The position numbers and the translations under genes were made by a program. Under the pieces are notes generated by a model that saw nothing but the letters and a program-made list of their open reading frames with translations, did no database searches and was not told where the DNA came from. DNA of 64,000 nucleotides. Origin: Mycolicibacterium neoaurum VKM Ac-1815D. GTDB lineage: Bacteria > Actinomycetota > Actinomycetes > Mycobacteriales > Mycobacteriaceae. The number at the start of each line of letters is the position of its first letter. Positions within the stretch are counted from its first letter, which is position 1. The DNA lies in the NCBI RefSeq assembly GCF_000317305.3, contig NC_023036.2:1054001-1118000 (forward strand), written 5' to 3'. Positions 1-8,124 of the stretch are shown here, piece by piece.

Positions 1-176
1 GACAGCTCGCGCACCGACACCACGTCGGCGGGATCGATCGCGACGTCGTCCCCGGATTTCGGACGGACGATCACGGTGGGGGTGAGTGCCTCCAGATGAC
101 CGACCACATCGGTCAGGCCCTCGGAGGTCCGGTAACGCAGGGAGACCCTGCTGCCGCGGGATGCCGCGAAAGGCAC
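1..176 (-). CDS. N-terminal part of a GNAT-type acetyltransferase (Rv0428c-like), cut by the window edge
   Basis: Reading the minus strand from a GTG at 176 gives an open frame of 58 codons that runs off the left edge. It contains RVSLRYR, TDVVGHLEAL and the end DVVSVREL, which match my memory of the start of M. tuberculosis Rv0428c, an SH3-like N-terminal segment followed by a GNAT acetyltransferase domain. Only the N-terminal segment is visible here, so the catalytic domain cannot be checked. The GTG lies 2 bases beyond the def stop codon, so the two genes are probably co-transcribed, as in M. tuberculosis. The start is an inference from the family; the enzyme substrate is unknown. Confidence 0.7.
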   Translation of the reverse strand, partial: MPFAASRGSRVSLRYRTSEGLTDVVGHLEALTPTVIVRPKSGDDVAIDPADVVSVREL

Positions 177-178
177 GG

Positions 179-772
179 TTAGTGGCCGAAGGGGTCGGGA
201 TCCTCGCCGGGCAACCAGCTCAACCCCGGAACCCCCCACTTGTTGGACTTGACCATCCGCTTGGCCGCCCGGGCATGCCTGCCGATCAGCCGATCGAGAT
301 AGGTGAACCCGTCCAGGTGTCCCGTCTCGTGCTGGAGCATCCTGGCGAACAGCCCGGTTCCCTCCAGGGTGATCTCGGTGCCGTCGGCGTCCAGGCCGGT
401 GACCCGCGACCAGGACGCCCGCCCGGTGGGGAAGGACTCGCCGGGCACCGAAAGGCAACCCTCGTCGTCATCGTCGGGATCGGGCATCGTCTCGGGGACC
501 TCGGAGGTCTCCAGCACCGGGTTGATCACGACGCCGCGCCGGCGGGTGGTCTTGCCGCGATCATCGGCACAGTCGTAGACGAACACGCGTTCGGTGCGCC
601 CGATCTGGTTGGCCGCCAGGCCAACCCCGTTGGCGGCGTCCATCGTGTCGAACATGTCGGCGATGAGCTCAGCCAGCTCGGCAGGTAAGGTCCCGTCGGC
701 GCCAACGGGCACCGGCGTGGTCGGAGTGTGCAGGACGGGATCTCCCACGATGCGGATCGGTACGACAGCCAC
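179..772 (-). CDS. def: Peptide deformylase
   Basis: Removes the N-formyl group from the initiator methionine of new proteins in the cytoplasm. All three family motifs are present: [10 protein letters not shown] near residue 45, EGCLS near residue 105 and QHETGHLDG near residue 147, which supply the metal-binding Cys and two His and the catalytic Glu. The frame is open further upstream, but the GTG at 772 ([15 protein letters not shown]) gives 197 residues, the length I recall for the M. tuberculosis enzyme, and a TAAGCT hexamer lies 8 bases upstream. The long C-terminal tail ending EDPDPFGH is typical of mycobacterial deformylases. It is followed directly by the acetyltransferase gene. Confidence 0.95.
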   Translation of the reverse strand: MAVVPIRIVGDPVLHTPTTPVPVGADGTLPAELAELIADMFDTMDAANGVGLAANQIGRTERVFVYDCADDRGKTTRRRGVVINPVLETSEVPETMPDPDDDDEGCLSVPGESFPTGRASWSRVTGLDADGTEITLEGTGLFARMLQHETGHLDGFTYLDRLIGRHARAAKRMVKSNKWGVPGLSWLPGEDPDPFGH

Positions 773-900
773 GATTGGCAAGCTTAAGTCAGCCGACTCG
801 CGGGTAACGATCACGCCTCAAACTCCGGCGCCGTGATTGAATGAGCGCCGAACAACACCAATGTCATTTGCGAGTGAATCGGAAGGGTCCAAACAGCGAT

Positions 901-1209
901 ATGGATGGCGCCATCGCGCGGACCGGCCAATCCGGGGACGACTCCGAACCTGCGGACGGGCTGACCCGCCGCGAACACGACATTCTGGCGTTCGAACGCC
1001 AGTGGTGGAAGTACGCAGGGTCCAAAGAAGACGCCATCAAGGAGCTCTTCTCGATGTCGGCGACCCGGTACTACCAGGTACTCAACGCGCTCGTCGACCG
1101 GCCCGAGGCTTTGGCCGCGGACCCGATGCTGGTCAAGCGGCTGCGCCGGGTGCGCGCGAGCCGGCAGAAGGCCAAGGCCGCCCGGCGGCTCGGTTTCGAC
1201 ATCACGTGA
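901..1209 (+). CDS. DUF3263 family protein (Rv0430-like)
   Basis: Small protein of 102 residues with no known enzymatic role. The conserved core includes LTRREHDILAFERQWWK and ATRYYQVLNALVDRPEAL, which resembles a helix-turn-helix-like fold seen in actinobacterial DUF3263 proteins. An upstream ATG at 841 is also open, but the ATG at 901 (MDGAIARTGQSGDDSEPAD) matches the start and length remembered for Rv0430. It lies divergently from def and 18 bases before virR, as in M. tuberculosis. A DNA-binding role is plausible from the fold and basic C-terminus (RASRQKAKAARR), but this is inference. Confidence 0.85.
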   Translation: MDGAIARTGQSGDDSEPADGLTRREHDILAFERQWWKYAGSKEDAIKELFSMSATRYYQVLNALVDRPEALAADPMLVKRLRRVRASRQKAKAARRLGFDIT

Positions 1210-1214
1210 GCCGT

Positions 1215-1220
1215 TAGGCT
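1215..1220 (+). promoter_or_regulatory. -10 element for leaderless virR transcript
   Basis: TAGGCT ends exactly 7 bases before the ATG at 1228. A TANNNT hexamer at this distance places the transcription start on the first base of the start codon. No Shine-Dalgarno sequence is visible, which fits a leaderless mRNA. Confidence 0.6.
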
Positions 1221-1227
1221 GGCCCCG

Positions 1228-1695
1228 ATGAACCAGCGAGACTCTTCCGGGCTGCCCCTGCGCGCCATGGTGATGGTGCTGCTCTTCCTGGGTGTCGCGT
1301 TCCTGCTGATCGCATTTCAGTACATGGGATCCGATGACGACGACGCCTCGGACGAATCGGTCGCCATCAGTGCCACGACGACCAGCAGCCCCACCTCCAG
1401 TGCCGAACCGACGCCCGCGGCCCGCGATGCCGAGGTGCGCGTCTTCAACACCTCCGAGGTCGCTGGTGCGGCCGAGGGAGCGGCCGACAGGTTGCGCGAG
1501 GACGGCTGGAACGTGACCGAGACGGGCAACCTCGTGTTGGAGGGTCTGCCTGCGACGACGGTGTTCTTCGGCAGTGAGCCGGGGGAGCGCGAGGCCGCCG
1601 AGGAGGTCGGCCGTCTGCTGCAGGCGCCGGTCGAACCGCGGCGCCCCGAACTCGTCGAACAACCGCCGGGCGTCATCGTGGCGGTCACCGGCTAG
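1228..1695 (+). CDS. virR: VirR-like envelope protein with LytR C-terminal domain
   Basis: Membrane-anchored protein of 155 residues. Residues about 10-31 form one transmembrane helix ([20 protein letters not shown]), followed by an acidic and Ser/Thr/Pro-rich linker and a LytR_C domain from about residue 68 ([14 protein letters not shown]). The domain lies outside the membrane by this topology. The M. tuberculosis orthologue Rv0431 (VirR) is known to control membrane vesicle release and cell-wall remodelling through contacts with LCP-type enzymes. The position between the DUF3263 gene and sodC is conserved. The ATG at 1228 is supported by a -10 hexamer 7 bases upstream. Confidence 0.88.
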   Translation: MNQRDSSGLPLRAMVMVLLFLGVAFLLIAFQYMGSDDDDASDESVAISATTTSSPTSSAEPTPAARDAEVRVFNTSEVAGAAEGAADRLREDGWNVTETGNLVLEGLPATTVFFGSEPGEREAAEEVGRLLQAPVEPRRPELVEQPPGVIVAVTG

Positions 1696-1698
1696 GCT
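1693..1698 (+). promoter_or_regulatory. -10 element for leaderless sodC transcript
   Basis: A second TAGGCT, overlapping the virR stop codon, ends 7 bases before the sodC ATG at 1706. Same hexamer and spacing as at virR, so sodC probably has its own promoter and a leaderless mRNA. Confidence 0.55.
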
Positions 1699-1705
1699 CT
1701 CGGAC

Positions 1706-2386
1706 ATGCCGATCTCAGCTCCGCTCCGTCTTCTTGCCGCCGCCGCTCTGACCGTGCCGATTGCCGCCGCCTGCGCACCGTACGAGCCGGAGGCCACCTC
1801 GCCGGGAACCACACCGCCGGTGTGGACCGGATCGCCGTCGCCGAGCGCGCCCGCCGCAGGCGGACACGGCGAGGGTGAGGCGCACGGATCGGCGGCCGGT
1901 GCCGAGACGCTGACCGCGGAGCTGAAGACCGCCGATGGCACCGACGTCGCGAAGGCCACGATCGACTTCACCGGTGGATTCGCCACCGTGACCGTCGAGA
2001 CCACCGCCGCCGGCGAGCTGACCCCGGGCTTCCACGGCCTGCACATCCATCAGGTCGGATCCTGTGAGGGCGACTTCACCAGCGCCGGTGGGCACTTCCA
2101 GGCCGAAGGCCACTCCGGGCATCCCTCCAGCGGCGATCTGAGTTCGCTGCAGGTGCGCAGCGACGGTTCGGCGAAGCTGGTCACCACGACCGATGCATTC
2201 ACCGCAGAGGAACTGCTGGCCGGCACCAAGACCGCCATCGTGATCCACGAGAAGGCTGACAACTTCGGCAACATCCCGCCCGAGAAGTACCAGCAGATCA
2301 ATGGAACTCCCGGCCCCGACCAGCAGACGCTGGCCACCGGTGACGCGGGCGGTCGAGTGGCCTGCGGTGTCTTCTCCGCGGAGTAA
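1706..2386 (+). CDS. sodC: Cu/Zn-type superoxide dismutase, exported, probable lipoprotein
   Basis: Dismutates superoxide outside the cytoplasmic membrane. The first 22 residues are a hydrophobic signal peptide ending IAAAC, a weak lipobox, so lipidation is likely but not certain. A Pro/Ser/Gly-rich linker follows. The catalytic domain has [11 protein letters not shown] (copper His pair), SAGGH (third His) and a C-terminal RVACGVF with the conserved disulfide Cys. The loop between SAGGH and GDLSSLQV, which normally carries the zinc ligands, is short; the M. tuberculosis enzyme is known to lack zinc, and this one may too. 226 residues. Its last 20 bases overlap the next gene. Confidence 0.93.
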   Translation: MPISAPLRLLAAAALTVPIAAACAPYEPEATSPGTTPPVWTGSPSPSAPAAGGHGEGEAHGSAAGAETLTAELKTADGTDVAKATIDFTGGFATVTVETTAAGELTPGFHGLHIHQVGSCEGDFTSAGGHFQAEGHSGHPSSGDLSSLQVRSDGSAKLVTTTDAFTAEELLAGTKTAIVIHEKADNFGNIPPEKYQQINGTPGPDQQTLATGDAGGRVACGVFSAE

Positions 2387-3497
2387 GAACCGCATCGACT
2401 TCGCCGGGTCACCCCGGCCGACCGTCGGTGTCGAGTGGGAGTTCGCGCTCGTCGATCCCGTGACCCGCGACCTGTCCAACGAGGCAGCCGCGGTGATCGC
2501 CGAGATCGGCGAGACCCCGCACGTGCACAAGGAGTTGCTGCGCAACACCGTCGAGGTCGTCACCGGCATCTGTGAGACCGTGCCGGAGGCGATGACCGAT
2601 CTGCACGACACCCTGGTCCCGGTGCGGCGTATCGCCCGCCAACGCGGGATGGAGTTGTTCTGCGCCGGAACGCACCCGTTCGCCGAATGGGAGATGCAGC
2701 AGCTCACCGAGGGGCCGCGGTACGCCGAGCTGATCAAACGCACCCAGTGGTGGGGCCGACAGATGCTCATCTGGGGCGTGCATGTGCACGTCGGGATCTC
2801 CTCCGGGCACAAGGTGATGCCCATCATCACCTCACTGCTCAACCACTACCCGCACCTGCTGGCCCTGTCGGCCTCCTCGCCGTACTGGGACGGTGAGGAC
2901 ACCGGTTATGCCAGCAACCGGGCGATGATGTTCCAGCAGTTGCCGACCGCGGGTCTGCCGTTCCACTTCCAGAAGTGGTCGCACTTCGAACGGTTCGTCC
3001 ACGACCAGAAGAAGACCGGCATCATCGATCACATGAACGAGATCCGTTGGGACATCCGGCCGTCCCCGCATCTCGGCACGATCGAGGTGCGCATCTTCGA
3101 CGGGGTGTCCAACCTGGCCGAACTGGGCGCACTGGTGGCACTGACCCACTGCCTGATCGTGGACCTGGACCGCCGGCTGGATGCCGGTGACCAGTTGCCC
3201 ACCATGCCGCCCTGGCATGTGCAGGAGAACAAGTGGCGCGCAGCGCGTTACGGGCTTGATGCGGTGATCATCCTGGATGCCGACAGCAACGAGCGGCTGG
3301 TCACCGAGGACCTCGACGACCTGCTGAACCGACTGGAGCCGGTAGCCGACTCGCTGGGCTGCGCCGACGATCTGCGCCGCGTCGAGCGGATCTACCGCGA
3401 CGGCGCCTCGTATCAGCGCCAGCGCCGGGTGGCCGAGGAACACGACGGTGACCTGCGCGCCGTGGTCGATTCGCTGATCGGTGAGTTGAAACTGTGA
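2367..3497 (+). CDS. Carboxylate-amine ligase, YbdK/glutamate-cysteine-ligase-like family
   Basis: ATP-dependent ligase fold related to glutamate-cysteine ligase 2; the natural substrate of this mycobacterial member is not settled, and mycobacteria make mycothiol rather than glutathione. Conserved segments are [12 protein letters not shown] near the N-terminus, GVHVHVGI near residue 130, [20 protein letters not shown] near residue 183 and [16 protein letters not shown] near residue 230. I chose the GTG at 2367, which gives [14 protein letters not shown] and 376 residues, the length recalled for Rv0433. It overlaps sodC by 20 bases and the next gene by 4 bases, so the three are translationally linked. 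Confidence 0.85.
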   Translation: MSSPRSKNRIDFAGSPRPTVGVEWEFALVDPVTRDLSNEAAAVIAEIGETPHVHKELLRNTVEVVTGICETVPEAMTDLHDTLVPVRRIARQRGMELFCAGTHPFAEWEMQQLTEGPRYAELIKRTQWWGRQMLIWGVHVHVGISSGHKVMPIITSLLNHYPHLLALSASSPYWDGEDTGYASNRAMMFQQLPTAGLPFHFQKWSHFERFVHDQKKTGIIDHMNEIRWDIRPSPHLGTIEVRIFDGVSNLAELGALVALTHCLIVDLDRRLDAGDQLPTMPPWHVQENKWRAARYGLDAVIILDADSNERLVTEDLDDLLNRLEPVADSLGCADDLRRVERIYRDGASYQRQRRVAEEHDGDLRAVVDSLIGELKL

Positions 3498-4135
3498 ACA
3501 CCCCGCCGCCGACAGCCATGTTCCCGCTGGAGGTGGCGATGCTGCCGGGCGAGGAACTGCCGTTGCGGATCTTCGAACCACGTTATTCGGCAATGATTTC
3601 GGACTGCCTGGCCGGCTCCGGTGAGTTCGGGGTGGTGCTCATCCAGGCGGGCCGGGAAGTCGGCGGCGGCGACGTGCGCAGTGACGTGGGGGCATTGGCG
3701 CGCATCGCCGAGCACACCGACCTGGGCGCCGGCAAGTACCGCCTGCGCGCTGTTCTCGGGGAGCGCATCCGGGTGACGCAGTGGCTCGAGGACGACCCGT
3801 ATCCCCGCGCACGCACCGAGGCATGGCCCGACGAGGACGGCCCGATGGTCACCGGCGGGGACATCTCCGATGTCGAAGACACCGTGATGGCCCTGTTCGA
3901 GCGAATCGCCGCCGCCCGCGATGCGGTGCTGCCGCCGCGTGAGGTGCTGCTCGGTGGGCCGGAGCCCGGGCAGAGCCCAGGAGATCGGTTGTACGCGTTG
4001 GCCGCCCGGATACCGATCGGTCAGGCCGACCGGTACGCCGTGCTGGCCGCCCCGCACGCGTCCGCGCGGCTGGCGGCGCTGCGCGAAGCAGTCGAGACGG
4101 TGGCGGCGCTGGTGGAGTTCCAGCTGTCGGAGTGA
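3494..4135 (+). CDS. LON substrate-binding-domain protein (Rv0434-like)
   Basis: A 213-residue stand-alone LON N-terminal (substrate-binding) domain with no ATPase or protease part. The start (FPLEVAMLPGEELPLRIFEPRY) is the family signature. Such proteins are called peptidase S16-like or cereblon-like domains and are thought to bind peptides or ligands; the role in mycobacteria is unknown. The GTG at 3494 overlaps the preceding stop codon as GTGA, giving translational coupling. The stop codon at 4133-4135 abuts the stop codon of the convergent gene with no base between them. Confidence 0.85.
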   Translation: MNTPPPTAMFPLEVAMLPGEELPLRIFEPRYSAMISDCLAGSGEFGVVLIQAGREVGGGDVRSDVGALARIAEHTDLGAGKYRLRAVLGERIRVTQWLEDDPYPRARTEAWPDEDGPMVTGGDISDVEDTVMALFERIAAARDAVLPPREVLLGGPEPGQSPGDRLYALAARIPIGQADRYAVLAAPHASARLAALREAVETVAALVEFQLSE

Positions 4136-4909
4136 CTACTCGGGACTGAAGTCCTGGAGACGCAGTCGCTCCAGGGCGGTTCCGTCTTCGAGTTCGTGAC
4201 GGTTCTCTGGGTGCAGCCAGTAGTGGCGGATCATCCAGTAGAGCGTGGCACCGTGTGGGACGTATCCGTCGAGATGGTGGATCACCAATCGATCGTCGGA
4301 TCCCTTGCTGCGCAACACCGCGGGATGGTGGGCTCTGATTCTCGGTGCGATATCGACGATGTCCTCGATGCGGTCCCACGGCACCGCTCGGGTGCGACGT
4401 ACATCGGCGTACTCCACCCGATCGGCCGAGAGTCGGAGAAATGTCTTATGCCCCCGCGATGCCACCGCGACCGTGCCGTAGAGCGAGAGCAGCAGCACAT
4501 TCGACATCGCGAAGAATGCCTTGAACTCCTTGCCCTCCGGGACTATCGAGATCGTCTTGCCCGCCAGATACCCGGTCACCGATGCGGCGGAGCAGATCAC
4601 CAACGCCAAGAAAGCCACAAAGAGCAACGCCATCGCCACCGGGTGCGAACGAAAGGTCGTCCCGGCGGTGGATGCCTCGGCACGAAGGGTTTCCGATCCG
4701 AGTTTGCCCACCGCGATAGAGGCGACGAAAGCGGTGATCCCCGTTGCGAACATGCTCGCCACCGTGGCGGACGTCACGTCGGAAGCGGCGATCGCATCGA
4801 CGGTTTCGAAGGCGCAGTACACCGAGATCACCGCAGCGATCAGCACCGCGAACGGGATCAATGCCGGCCGGGATTTCCAGTTGGTCGGATCGGGCAGTTG
4901 CTGATGCAC
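4136..4909 (-). CDS. Four-helix membrane protein with a cytoplasmic PH-like tail, function unknown
   Basis: 257 residues, not recognised as a named family. About four hydrophobic helices occupy residues 18-38, 50-70, 92-115 and 130-150. The C-terminal 100 residues are soluble and contain LRLSADRVEYADVRRTRAVPWDRIEDIVDI, a pattern like bacterial PH (photosystem-II-like) domains that follow membrane helices, then a basic and aromatic tail (YWMIRHYWLHPENRHELEDG). It starts 12 bases after mrpG on the same strand and so may be the last gene of the antiporter operon. Start may be this GTG or the TTG one codon earlier. A role tied to antiporter function is only a guess from position. Confidence 0.6.
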   Translation of the reverse strand: MHQQLPDPTNWKSRPALIPFAVLIAAVISVYCAFETVDAIAASDVTSATVASMFATGITAFVASIAVGKLGSETLRAEASTAGTTFRSHPVAMALLFVAFLALVICSAASVTGYLAGKTISIVPEGKEFKAFFAMSNVLLLSLYGTVAVASRGHKTFLRLSADRVEYADVRRTRAVPWDRIEDIVDIAPRIRAHHPAVLRSKGSDDRLVIHHLDGYVPHGATLYWMIRHYWLHPENRHELEDGTALERLRLQDFSPE

Positions 4910-4921
4910 CAATTCGGGTGA

Positions 4922-5263
4922 CTACTCCGGGTCGGGCAACGGGTTGTGCTTCAACTCGTCGGCAACCAGGCTCTCCTGCACATTCTGCTCCCGGTAGGCG
5001 AGCTGGCCGACCCGGTTGGCGACCACGGGCGCGGTGAAGAGGGTGAACAGCCCCGCCAGGATGATCATGCCGACATCGGGATGTCCCCGCAGCTGCACCG
5101 CCGCACCGGCCAGCACCAGCAGCAGACCGAGCACCTGTGGCTTGCTCGCGGCATGCATGCGGGTCAACGTGTCCGGGAAGCGCACCACCCCGATGGCGGC
5201 GGTCAACGCCAGCCCAGACCCGCTGAGGATGAGAACCGCGGTGATGACATCGGCAATGGTCAT
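4922..5263 (-). CDS. mrpG: Mrp/Mnh antiporter subunit G
   Basis: Small membrane subunit (113 residues, three helices) of the multi-subunit cation/proton antiporter. The signature is GVVRFPDTLTRMHAASKPQVLGLLLVLAG, typical of MnhG/PhaG. The ATG at 5263 overlaps the mrpF stop codon (ATGA). It is the most downstream subunit of the A-C-D-E-F-G series encoded on the minus strand, and all six are needed for an assembled complex in studied species. The hydrophilic tail (YREQNVQESLVADELKHNPL) should face the cytoplasm. Confidence 0.92.
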   Translation of the reverse strand: MTIADVITAVLILSGSGLALTAAIGVVRFPDTLTRMHAASKPQVLGLLLVLAGAAVQLRGHPDVGMIILAGLFTLFTAPVVANRVGQLAYREQNVQESLVADELKHNPLPDPE

Positions 5264-5541
5264 GAAGCTCTCCGCTCGTCCGGATCGCGGTCGGGCACGC
5301 GGAATCGGGCCACGCTCACCGATCCGACGAAACTGATCAGCGCCAGCGCCGTCAGGCTGTAGGTGACGGTGCTGTCCAGACTGAACGCCGCCCAGGTGCC
5401 GATGCCGCACATCGACACCGCCACAAAGGCATCCAACGCCACCAGCCGGTCCAGGGTGGTGGGCCCGGCGAGCAACCGGTAGACGGTGATCGCGGCGGCG
5501 GCCGAGAGCATGACCGCCGCAGCGATCCATACGATGTGCAT
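5260..5541 (-). CDS. mrpF: Mrp/Mnh antiporter subunit F
   Basis: 93-residue membrane subunit with three hydrophobic helices. The central GPTTLDRLVALDAF motif is the hallmark of MnhF/MrpF and carries the conserved acidic residue of the first loop and second helix. The ATG at 5541 shares one base with the mrpE stop codon, and its own stop codon overlaps the mrpG start, so translation of the block is coupled. The short length and position between E and G match the canonical operon order. Confidence 0.92.
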   Translation of the reverse strand: MHIVWIAAAVMLSAAAAITVYRLLAGPTTLDRLVALDAFVAVSMCGIGTWAAFSLDSTVTYSLTALALISFVGSVSVARFRVPDRDPDERRAS

Positions 5542-6074
5542 CAACCGTCCTCCTTCGACGCGGAAGGTTGCCAGTCCGTGTCCCGTTCGAACGCCGCCAC
5601 CATGAGTCGCTGCAGGGTCTCGGCCTGTCGGTAGAAGGCCGCGACCGCCTTCTCCGACCCGACATCCAGGACGTGCAGGTACACCAGTCGACGCTTCTGG
5701 TCGATCTCCAACACCACCGAACCAGGGATCAGGGTGAGGATGCCTGCCGCGAGGGCAAGCACGAGATCGGATTTGACGGCAAGGTGGACGCGCAACACCG
5801 CGGTCGCCGGTGGCGGTCCCGGTCGGATGGCCAGCCAGGCCACCTGGAACGAGGACACCACCAATTTGACGATGACATAAAGGATCAGGCGCACCAAGGA
5901 CAGTGGCCGGACCCGCCCCTCGACGGGCACCCGCGGCAGCGGCAGCAACAGGGTGATCACCAGGGCGACCGCCAAGCCACCCAGGATGTTCGCGGCGGAG
6001 AACGTGCCCCACAGCAGCACCCACACCAGCGTCAACCAGCACAGCGTCCAGATACGTAGGGTGATCTTTCTCAT
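5541..6074 (-). CDS. mrpE: Mrp/Mnh antiporter subunit E
   Basis: 177-residue subunit with two or three N-terminal helices (LRIWTLCWLTLVWVLLWG and the following segment) and a soluble C-terminal domain containing LAAGILTLIPGSVVLEID, a conserved MnhE feature. This subunit is part of the Mrp complex at the cytoplasmic membrane but is not itself the ion path. It overlaps mrpD by 4 bases upstream and mrpF by 1 base downstream. The charged C-terminus (AAFERDTDWQPSASKEDG) is likely cytoplasmic. Confidence 0.92.
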   Translation of the reverse strand: MRKITLRIWTLCWLTLVWVLLWGTFSAANILGGLAVALVITLLLPLPRVPVEGRVRPLSLVRLILYVIVKLVVSSFQVAWLAIRPGPPPATAVLRVHLAVKSDLVLALAAGILTLIPGSVVLEIDQKRRLVYLHVLDVGSEKAVAAFYRQAETLQRLMVAAFERDTDWQPSASKEDG

Positions 6075-7660
6075 TGCAACACCGCCGAGATGTATTGCTC
6101 GCGATCGAGTATCTGTTCGCCGGCTCGCTCGCTGTAGGCGTAGATGGGTCCGGCGAACACCGTGAGCGCCAGCCCCACCGCGATCAGTGCCCCGGTGGGC
6201 AACAGCATTCCCAGCGGCATCTTGCCGACATCGTTGCGATCGGCGAAGGCGATATCGTCGTCATCGTCGATCAATGCCGCGGGCACCGTGTTGGACAGGT
6301 CGCCCTCCGGCGCGTCGGCGCGAGCCCGCCAGAACGCCTTGGTCCACACCCGTGTCACCGCGTAGAGCGTCAGCAGGCTGGTGGCCACACTGCCGCCGAC
6401 CAGGACCCAGGCCAACGTCGTGCCGGACTGGGCGCCGGCCTCCAGCAGGGCCACCTTCCCGATGAACCCGGAAAACGGCGGAATACCACCCAGATTCAGG
6501 GCCGGGACCACGAAGATGAACGCCAGCAGGGGACTGGCCGCCGCCAATCCGCCGAGGCGCTGCAGCGTCGACGCGCCGGCCTGGCGTTCGATCAGGCCGA
6601 CGACCAGGAACAGGGTGGTCTGCACGACGATGTGGTGCGCGACGTAGTAGACGGCACCCGACATACCGAGGGCGTTGCCCAGGGCGACCCCGAAGATCAT
6701 GTACCCGATGTGGCTGACCAGGGTGAACGACAACAACCGCTTGATGTCGTTCTGCGCGATCGCGCCGAGGATGCCGACCACCATGGTCAACAACGCCGCG
6801 ACGAGCAGGACATCGTCGAGACCGCCGTCGGGGAACAACAGGGAATGTGCCCGGATGATGGCGTAGACACCGACTTTGGTGAGCAAGCCGGCGAACACCG
6901 CCGTGACCGGCGCGGGCGCGGTCGGGTACGAGTCGGGCAACCAGGCCGACAGCGGGAACACCGCCGCCTTGATGCCGAACGCCACCAGTAGCACCGCGAA
7001 CAACGCCGTGCGGGTGCCTGCGGGCACATCGGTCAGGCGGACCGCGACCTCGGCCATGTTCAGGGTGCCGGTCGCCGCGTACACCAGCGCGATGCCGGTC
7101 AGGAAGATCAGCGAGGACACCATCGACACCATCACGTAGGCGATGCCGGCACGCACGCGTTCGGCGCTGCCGCCGATGGTCAAGAGCACGAAGCTGGCGG
7201 CCAGCAGCACCTCGAAACCGACGAACAGGTTGAACAGGTCGCCCGCCAGGAAGGCCGTGCACACTCCCGCGGACAGGATCAGGTAGGTGGGCTGGAAGAT
7301 CGAAACCGGTTGGCGTTCATCACCGTCGCTGATGCCCTGCCCGATGGCGTAGAACACGACCGCCAGCAGGACGATCGAGGACACCACGAGCATCAGCACC
7401 GACAGACGGTCGGCCACCAGCGTGATGCCCAACGGGCCCATGCCCGGTTCGCTCTGGCCCCACCCGCCGACCTGCACGGCGACGGTGCCGTCACGGTCGA
7501 CCAGATAGAGCAGCAGGGCGCACACCGCCACGACGGTCGACAGCGCGGTCAGCGAAATCAGTTGCTGAATACGGGGACTGCGGCCGGCGACCATGGCGAT
7601 GGCCGCGGCGATGGTGGGAATCAACACCGGCAGGGGAGTCAGGATCTGCGCGAGGGCCAT
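6071..7660 (-). CDS. mrpD: Mrp/Mnh antiporter subunit D (complex-I-like proton channel)
   Basis: 529-residue polytopic protein of the proton-translocating NADH-quinone oxidoreductase chain 5/M/N family. About 14 helices are visible. Key family segments include FVGFEVLLAASFVLL near residue 140 (conserved Glu in helix 5), AFGIKAAVFPLSAWLPDSYP near residue 225 (conserved Lys and the LPDS motif), and NDIKRLLSFTLVSHIGYM near residue 305 (second conserved Lys). MrpD and MrpA together are believed to supply the ion pathways. An Asp-rich loop (LIDDDDDIAFADRNDVG) lies near residue 465. The gene overlaps mrpE by 4 bases and mrpC by 1 base. Confidence 0.94.
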   Translation of the reverse strand: MALAQILTPLPVLIPTIAAAIAMVAGRSPRIQQLISLTALSTVVAVCALLLYLVDRDGTVAVQVGGWGQSEPGMGPLGITLVADRLSVLMLVVSSIVLLAVVFYAIGQGISDGDERQPVSIFQPTYLILSAGVCTAFLAGDLFNLFVGFEVLLAASFVLLTIGGSAERVRAGIAYVMVSMVSSLIFLTGIALVYAATGTLNMAEVAVRLTDVPAGTRTALFAVLLVAFGIKAAVFPLSAWLPDSYPTAPAPVTAVFAGLLTKVGVYAIIRAHSLLFPDGGLDDVLLVAALLTMVVGILGAIAQNDIKRLLSFTLVSHIGYMIFGVALGNALGMSGAVYYVAHHIVVQTTLFLVVGLIERQAGASTLQRLGGLAAASPLLAFIFVVPALNLGGIPPFSGFIGKVALLEAGAQSGTTLAWVLVGGSVATSLLTLYAVTRVWTKAFWRARADAPEGDLSNTVPAALIDDDDDIAFADRNDVGKMPLGMLLPTGALIAVGLALTVFAGPIYAYSERAGEQILDREQYISAVLQ

Positions 7661-8124
7661 CAGCGGGATCCCTCCGCGCCCGGCAGGGCGTCGAGTTCGT
7701 CGGGTGCGTCGGTATCCCGCGAGGGCACCACATCCGGGATGTCGCGGTCCACGACATCCTCGTCCGCGCGCTCGGCGACCCTGGTGTCCTCGGGATCGTT
7801 GCTGACCTCTTCGACGGTGGTCAGCTGATACGAGCGGTAGGCAAGGGCCAACACGAAAGCCGCGACACCCATGGCGATGACGATGGCCGTCAAGATCATG
7901 CCCTGGGCCAGCGGATCGGCATCGGTCTGCGCGCCGTTGCTGGTGCGCCCGTACACCGGCGGATTACCCGACGGGCCACCGACATTGAGGATCAGCAGGT
8001 TGACGGCATTGCCGATCAGCAGCAGTCCCAGCAGCATCCGGGTCAGGGTGCGTTCCAGGAGCAGGTAGACACCGGTGCTGGTGAGCCCGCCGATCAGGAT
8101 CAGTGGAACGAGGTAGGTGGTCAT
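7660..8124 (-). CDS. mrpC: Mrp/Mnh antiporter subunit C (NuoK-like)
   Basis: 154-residue subunit related to NuoK. Three helices in the first 110 residues carry GVYLLLERTLTRMLLGLLLIGNAVNLLIL and the conserved QGMILTAIVIAMGVAAFVLAL segment. The last 40 residues form an acidic hydrophilic tail (SNDPEDTRVAERADEDVVDRD) that is longer than in many bacterial MrpC proteins. The start overlaps the end of mrpA by 4 bases. Orientation and spacing show one transcript with its neighbours. Confidence 0.92.
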   Translation of the reverse strand: MTTYLVPLILIGGLTSTGVYLLLERTLTRMLLGLLLIGNAVNLLILNVGGPSGNPPVYGRTSNGAQTDADPLAQGMILTAIVIAMGVAAFVLALAYRSYQLTTVEEVSNDPEDTRVAERADEDVVDRDIPDVVPSRDTDAPDELDALPGAEGSR

